From assembly GCA_048263775.1 (NCBI GenBank), contig JBLXDU010000005.1, positions 186,001-250,000 of the forward strand: DNA of 64,000 nucleotides. Reading direction: 5' to 3'. A program made the position numbers and the translations under genes. Below, piece after piece: positions 61,116 through 64,000 of the stretch (position 1 is the first letter of the stretch; each line of letters starts with the position of its first letter). The notes beneath the pieces were generated by a model. That model ran no database searches. It was not told the DNA's origin and saw nothing but the letters and a program-made list of their open reading frames with translations. Source of the DNA: UBA1479 sp048263775 (GTDB lineage Bacteria > Pseudomonadota > Alphaproteobacteria > Rhodospirillales > Casp-alpha2).

Positions 61116-64000
61116 GTGGTCACTGAACAATTGACGACAGATACTGCGATCCTGCGGCAGGAAACTCCGGTTCGGCAGTTTCGTCGGCGGTTGATGGACG
61201 TTTTCTGCCGGCTGGCGGCACAGCGCGTTCCGACGCGCCTGCAATATCAAACGACGGAATGCGGCGTCGCCGCCCTGGCGATGATCCTGGCCTATCACAG
61301 GCGCTTTGTTCCCCTGGAAGACATCCGCCGCGTCACCGGCGTGTCGCGCGATTGTTTGAACGCCGGTGACATGATCCGCGCCGGCCGTCACTACGGCCTG
61401 GAAAGCACCGCCTATACCCGCGAGCCCGATGACCTGCGCCACATGGCGTTTCCCTTCGTGGCGCACCTGCGGTTCATCCATTTCGTCGTCGTCGAGGGCA
61501 TGACGTCGGACAGGGTGCTGGTGAACGATCCGGCCTGCGGACGGTGGGAAATTCCGATCGAAAAGTTCCATGAAGGCTTCACGGGGATCGTTCTTACCTT
61601 CCGTCCCGGACCGACGTTCGACGCGGGCGGACGCCCCGACCGTCTGTATCGGGATTTATGGCGGCGGATCGACGGCGGCACGAAGGCATTGTTCGCCGGT
61701 GCGATGGTCACCACCTGCCTGGCGCCCCTGACGCTCGTTGCCCTGGCCGGGATTTTGGCTCAGACCGTTGATGGGATACTCAGCGGGGGCGGCCTGTCGG
61801 CATCCGCCGTCCTGTCGGTGGCCGCAGTTCTTTTCTTGCGCGGGTTGCTCTGCCTGGGGAAGTCCGTTTCTCTCGAACAGATGCGCCGCCGCATCAGCGG
61901 CCGTCTCGCCGGGAGATTGCTGATGTCCTTGATCAGACGCCCGTTTGCTTATCTCGGTTACCGCCTGCCCAGCGAACAAGTCAAAAGCGTCTACGATACC
62001 GACCTGATCGCCCGGCTCCTTTGCCGGGATATTCTTCCGGTCCTGTTCTCTCTCCCGGCTGTCGTGATCCTGGTGATCGGCATCGTCCGCCTGCACCCGG
62101 AGGCGGCCATTGCTGCGGCGGGAAGCTGCCTGGTCGCGGCGGGGGCGCTCACCCTGTTGTCGTTCTGGCGGTCGGGGGCTCGGCGAAAGCATGCCGCCCA
62201 AGCCGACGAAGATTTCCGCGCCATCCTGGGCAAAACCGCCACCATCGAGACGGATAAGGTCGCCGACATGGAGGGCGACTTCGTCGCCGGCGGCATGGGC
62301 CAACTTGCCGACGCAAGTGTCCACGACCAGGACGACGCCATGGCCCGGATCGCCGGCCGGGTTACGTGCACGGTGATGGCCGGCACCATCCTGTTCGTCC
62401 CGGCATTGATGGCCGCCGTCGCCTGGCGCGCGGGCGACCTGGCTTTGGCTAATCTGATCGGCCTCATCTTCCTGGGCGGCGCGGTGGCGCATGCCCTTCG
62501 CGACTGGCCGGACTTGCGGGGAAAGCTGGATGCCCTCCATCATGTCTTGCTGCGACAGGACGACGTTGAAGGTGATGACGCTCAAGAACCAGAAATCGCA
62601 GCACAAACAGCCGGTTCAGGAGAACCGGCCTTGCGGTTCCGGCATGTCGTGTTCGGCCATTCGCCGACGCGTCCGCCATTGCTGAACGGCGTCGATTTCG
62701 CATTTCAGGCGGACGCCGAACAGGTCGGCATCACGGGGCCCTCTGGCGGCGGCAAGTCGACCTTCGCCGCAGTGGCCGCGGGCCTGCATGCGCCGTGGTC
62801 CGGCACCGTCGACGTCCCTGCCTGCGTGATGTGGGTCGACAAGTCGCCGTTCCTGTTCGACGGCACGGTGCGCGGTAATCTGGTTCTATGGCGGGAGGAC
62901 GTCGCCGACGCGGACCTGTGGCGGGCTCTTGCCGATGCCTGCGTCGATGACGTCGTCCAGTCGCGCCCCGATGGCCTGGACACCCCGATAACGGCCCGCG
63001 GCCGCAATTTCAGCGGCGGCCAGCGTCAGCGCCTGGAGATCGCCCGCGCCCTGACCTTCGACCCCAGCATGCTGATCCTGGACGAGGCCCTGGACGCCCT
63101 GAATCCGGACCTGGAGGCACGGTTGCGCGGCAATCTGCGGCGGCGCGGCTGCGCCTTGGTGATCGTCAGCCACCGGGCCTCGACCCTGGCGGCCTGCGAC
63201 CGCGTGCTGCATTTTTCGGATGGCCGCCTGCGCGACCACCCTTCGCTCCCCGGTATCGCCGGGGCCTCCCCAATTCGTGCTCAGATCGAGACCGCGTTCC
63301 ATGCCCCTTCCGACAACCCCGCCATCGCAACGATGGTGCCGCCCGGATCTGCCCCCGCCATCGGCGCCTACAGGCGCCAGGTCCGGTTCCTTCAGAAAGA
63401 ATTCTGGCAGCGCCCCCATCTGCCGCTTATCGGCCGGCGGCAGGGCAATGGCGAGCCGCTACGCTTAAACCCAGGTCCTGGCGGATATTGGGTAGACGGT
63501 GAACGGCGGGCCGTTTCCGGCGACGTCATGGCGCCGACGGCTGACTGCCTATACCCGCCCGCCGATCTTCAGGTGCAGGGACCAATCGCCCTGTTCCGCG
63601 GATGGGCGTCCGGCACCGGCGGCGATTTCGCGCGGGCCACGTTGCTTGCGGCCATCTCGGCGGTGGCGGTGCTCGTCATGGCGATGCTGGCGGCACTCCC
63701 GGTTCTGGGCGATGGGGCTGATCCCGGTTGGAGGCTCTGGGTCAGCCTGGCGGGCGGGCTGGCCGTCTTGGGGCTGCTGCAGGCGGCGCAAGGCTTGTCA
63801 CTGCTGCGGGCGGAACAACGCGTTCGGGTTGCCGCGCTCGGCGACCTGTATCAGCGCCTGATCGCGATCCGGCCAAGCTTCTTTCGCATCGCCGCGCCCG
63901 AGGTGCTGGCCCGCGGCTTTGCCGTGCTCTATCGGGTATTGGAACTTGTGCGGGGCGAGGCCGCGGCGAAGGCCGCCGATATCGTCCTGGTCGTGGCCGG
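61116..64000 (+). CDS. C39 peptidase-ABC exporter apparently fused to a second ABC half (partial at window end)
   Basis: An open frame from GTG 61116 to the window end, at least 961 residues with no stop. N-terminal C39 peptidase: Cys49 in YQTTECGVAALAMIL, His in FIHFVVVEG and Asp in VNDPACG. Then a membrane domain (from about residue 190), an ATPase with GPSGGGKST, FSGGQRQRLEIARAL and MLILDEALDALNP, and after about residue 720 a linker, a degenerate peptidase-like stretch (EFWQRPHLPLIG, GGYWVDGERRAVSGD) and the start of a second membrane domain resembling that of the 991-residue exporter. The start codon is uncertain (GTG 61116, TTG 61131 or ATG 61194). It probably exports precursor 3 or all three peptides. 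Confidence 0.82.
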   Translation, partial: MVTEQLTTDTAILRQETPVRQFRRRLMDVFCRLAAQRVPTRLQYQTTECGVAALAMILAYHRRFVPLEDIRRVTGVSRDCLNAGDMIRAGRHYGLESTAYTREPDDLRHMAFPFVAHLRFIHFVVVEGMTSDRVLVNDPACGRWEIPIEKFHEGFTGIVLTFRPGPTFDAGGRPDRLYRDLWRRIDGGTKALFAGAMVTTCLAPLTLVALAGILAQTVDGILSGGGLSASAVLSVAAVLFLRGLLCLGKSVSLEQMRRRISGRLAGRLLMSLIRRPFAYLGYRLPSEQVKSVYDTDLIARLLCRDILPVLFSLPAVVILVIGIVRLHPEAAIAAAGSCLVAAGALTLLSFWRSGARRKHAAQADEDFRAILGKTATIETDKVADMEGDFVAGGMGQLADASVHDQDDAMARIAGRVTCTVMAGTILFVPALMAAVAWRAGDLALANLIGLIFLGGAVAHALRDWPDLRGKLDALHHVLLRQDDVEGDDAQEPEIAAQTAGSGEPALRFRHVVFGHSPTRPPLLNGVDFAFQADAEQVGITGPSGGGKSTFAAVAAGLHAPWSGTVDVPACVMWVDKSPFLFDGTVRGNLVLWREDVADADLWRALADACVDDVVQSRPDGLDTPITARGRNFSGGQRQRLEIARALTFDPSMLILDEALDALNPDLEARLRGNLRRRGCALVIVSHRASTLAACDRVLHFSDGRLRDHPSLPGIAGASPIRAQIETAFHAPSDNPAIATMVPPGSAPAIGAYRRQVRFLQKEFWQRPHLPLIGRRQGNGEPLRLNPGPGGYWVDGERRAVSGDVMAPTADCLYPPADLQVQGPIALFRGWASGTGGDFARATLLAAISAVAVLVMAMLAALPVLGDGADPGWRLWVSLAGGLAVLGLLQAAQGLSLLRAEQRVRVAALGDLYQRLIAIRPSFFRIAAPEVLARGFAVLYRVLELVRGEAAAKAADIVLVVA

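Overview
This is a high-GC bacterial window whose gene families (FnrN-type regulator, tripartite tricarboxylate transporter, C-P lyase operon with a DUF1045 gene, DUF3750) point to an alphaproteobacterium, most likely a Rhodospirillales-type aquatic or soil heterotroph. That assignment is an inference from family composition; no rRNA or other marker gene is present. I found no rRNA, tRNA, CRISPR array or insertion sequence. Both ends cut through continuing chromosome, and the last gene runs off the right edge.

Layout. 0-9.4 kb: mixed catabolic and envelope genes (DUF3750 protein, BASS-type transporter, FAD-dependent oxidoreductase, D-2-hydroxyacid dehydrogenase, fused 5-oxoprolinase/hydantoinase, TolC-family channel). 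9.4-14.9 kb: PLP-dependent dehydratase, two small proteins, an Fe-S FNR-type regulator, ketopantoate-reductase-like and fumarylacetoacetase-like enzymes, and a tandem universal stress protein. 15-25 kb: an oxalate catabolic block, all on the minus strand: fhs, a 10-formyl-THF-type formyltransferase, frc, oxc, a FadR-type GntR regulator and the TctABC transporter. The regulator gene and tctC share an upstream sequence (CTGTGGTATAC) that is a good operator candidate. 25.4-36.4 kb: a phosphonate block with phnGHIJKL plus a 2H phosphoesterase, divergent phnF, phnM and phnCDE. Three Pho-box-like arrays and a PhnF-type palindrome suggest joint phosphate and substrate control. 36.7-42.4 kb: a 1709-residue hybrid sensor kinase and a single-domain response regulator. 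42.5-47.7 kb: an unknown gene behind a strong Fur box, apparently co-transcribed with two orphan Dpp/Opp-type ATPases, then an amidoligase/glutamine-amidotransferase pair and an enoyl-CoA hydratase-like gene.

47.7-64 kb is the most unusual part: a ribosomal-peptide (RiPP) locus. A tight five-gene operon encodes an NHLM-type exporter (HlyD adaptor, C39 peptidase-ABC, permease-ABC), a cyclic-nucleotide-binding-fold protein and a fatty-acyl-AMP ligase-ACP-condensation-superfamily protein. Next to it lie an AraC regulator and three 92-residue Nif11-type precursors, each with a conserved 82-residue leader and a variable 10-residue tail. A second exporter, apparently a C39-ABC fused in frame to a second ABC half, begins at 61116 and is open at the window end. 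No lanthionine synthetase, YcaO or radical SAM enzyme is visible. The simplest reading is a peptide system whose tailoring step is fatty acylation by an NRPS-like enzyme rather than by a GNAT acyltransferase. That reading is inference, but the gene arrangement is directly visible.
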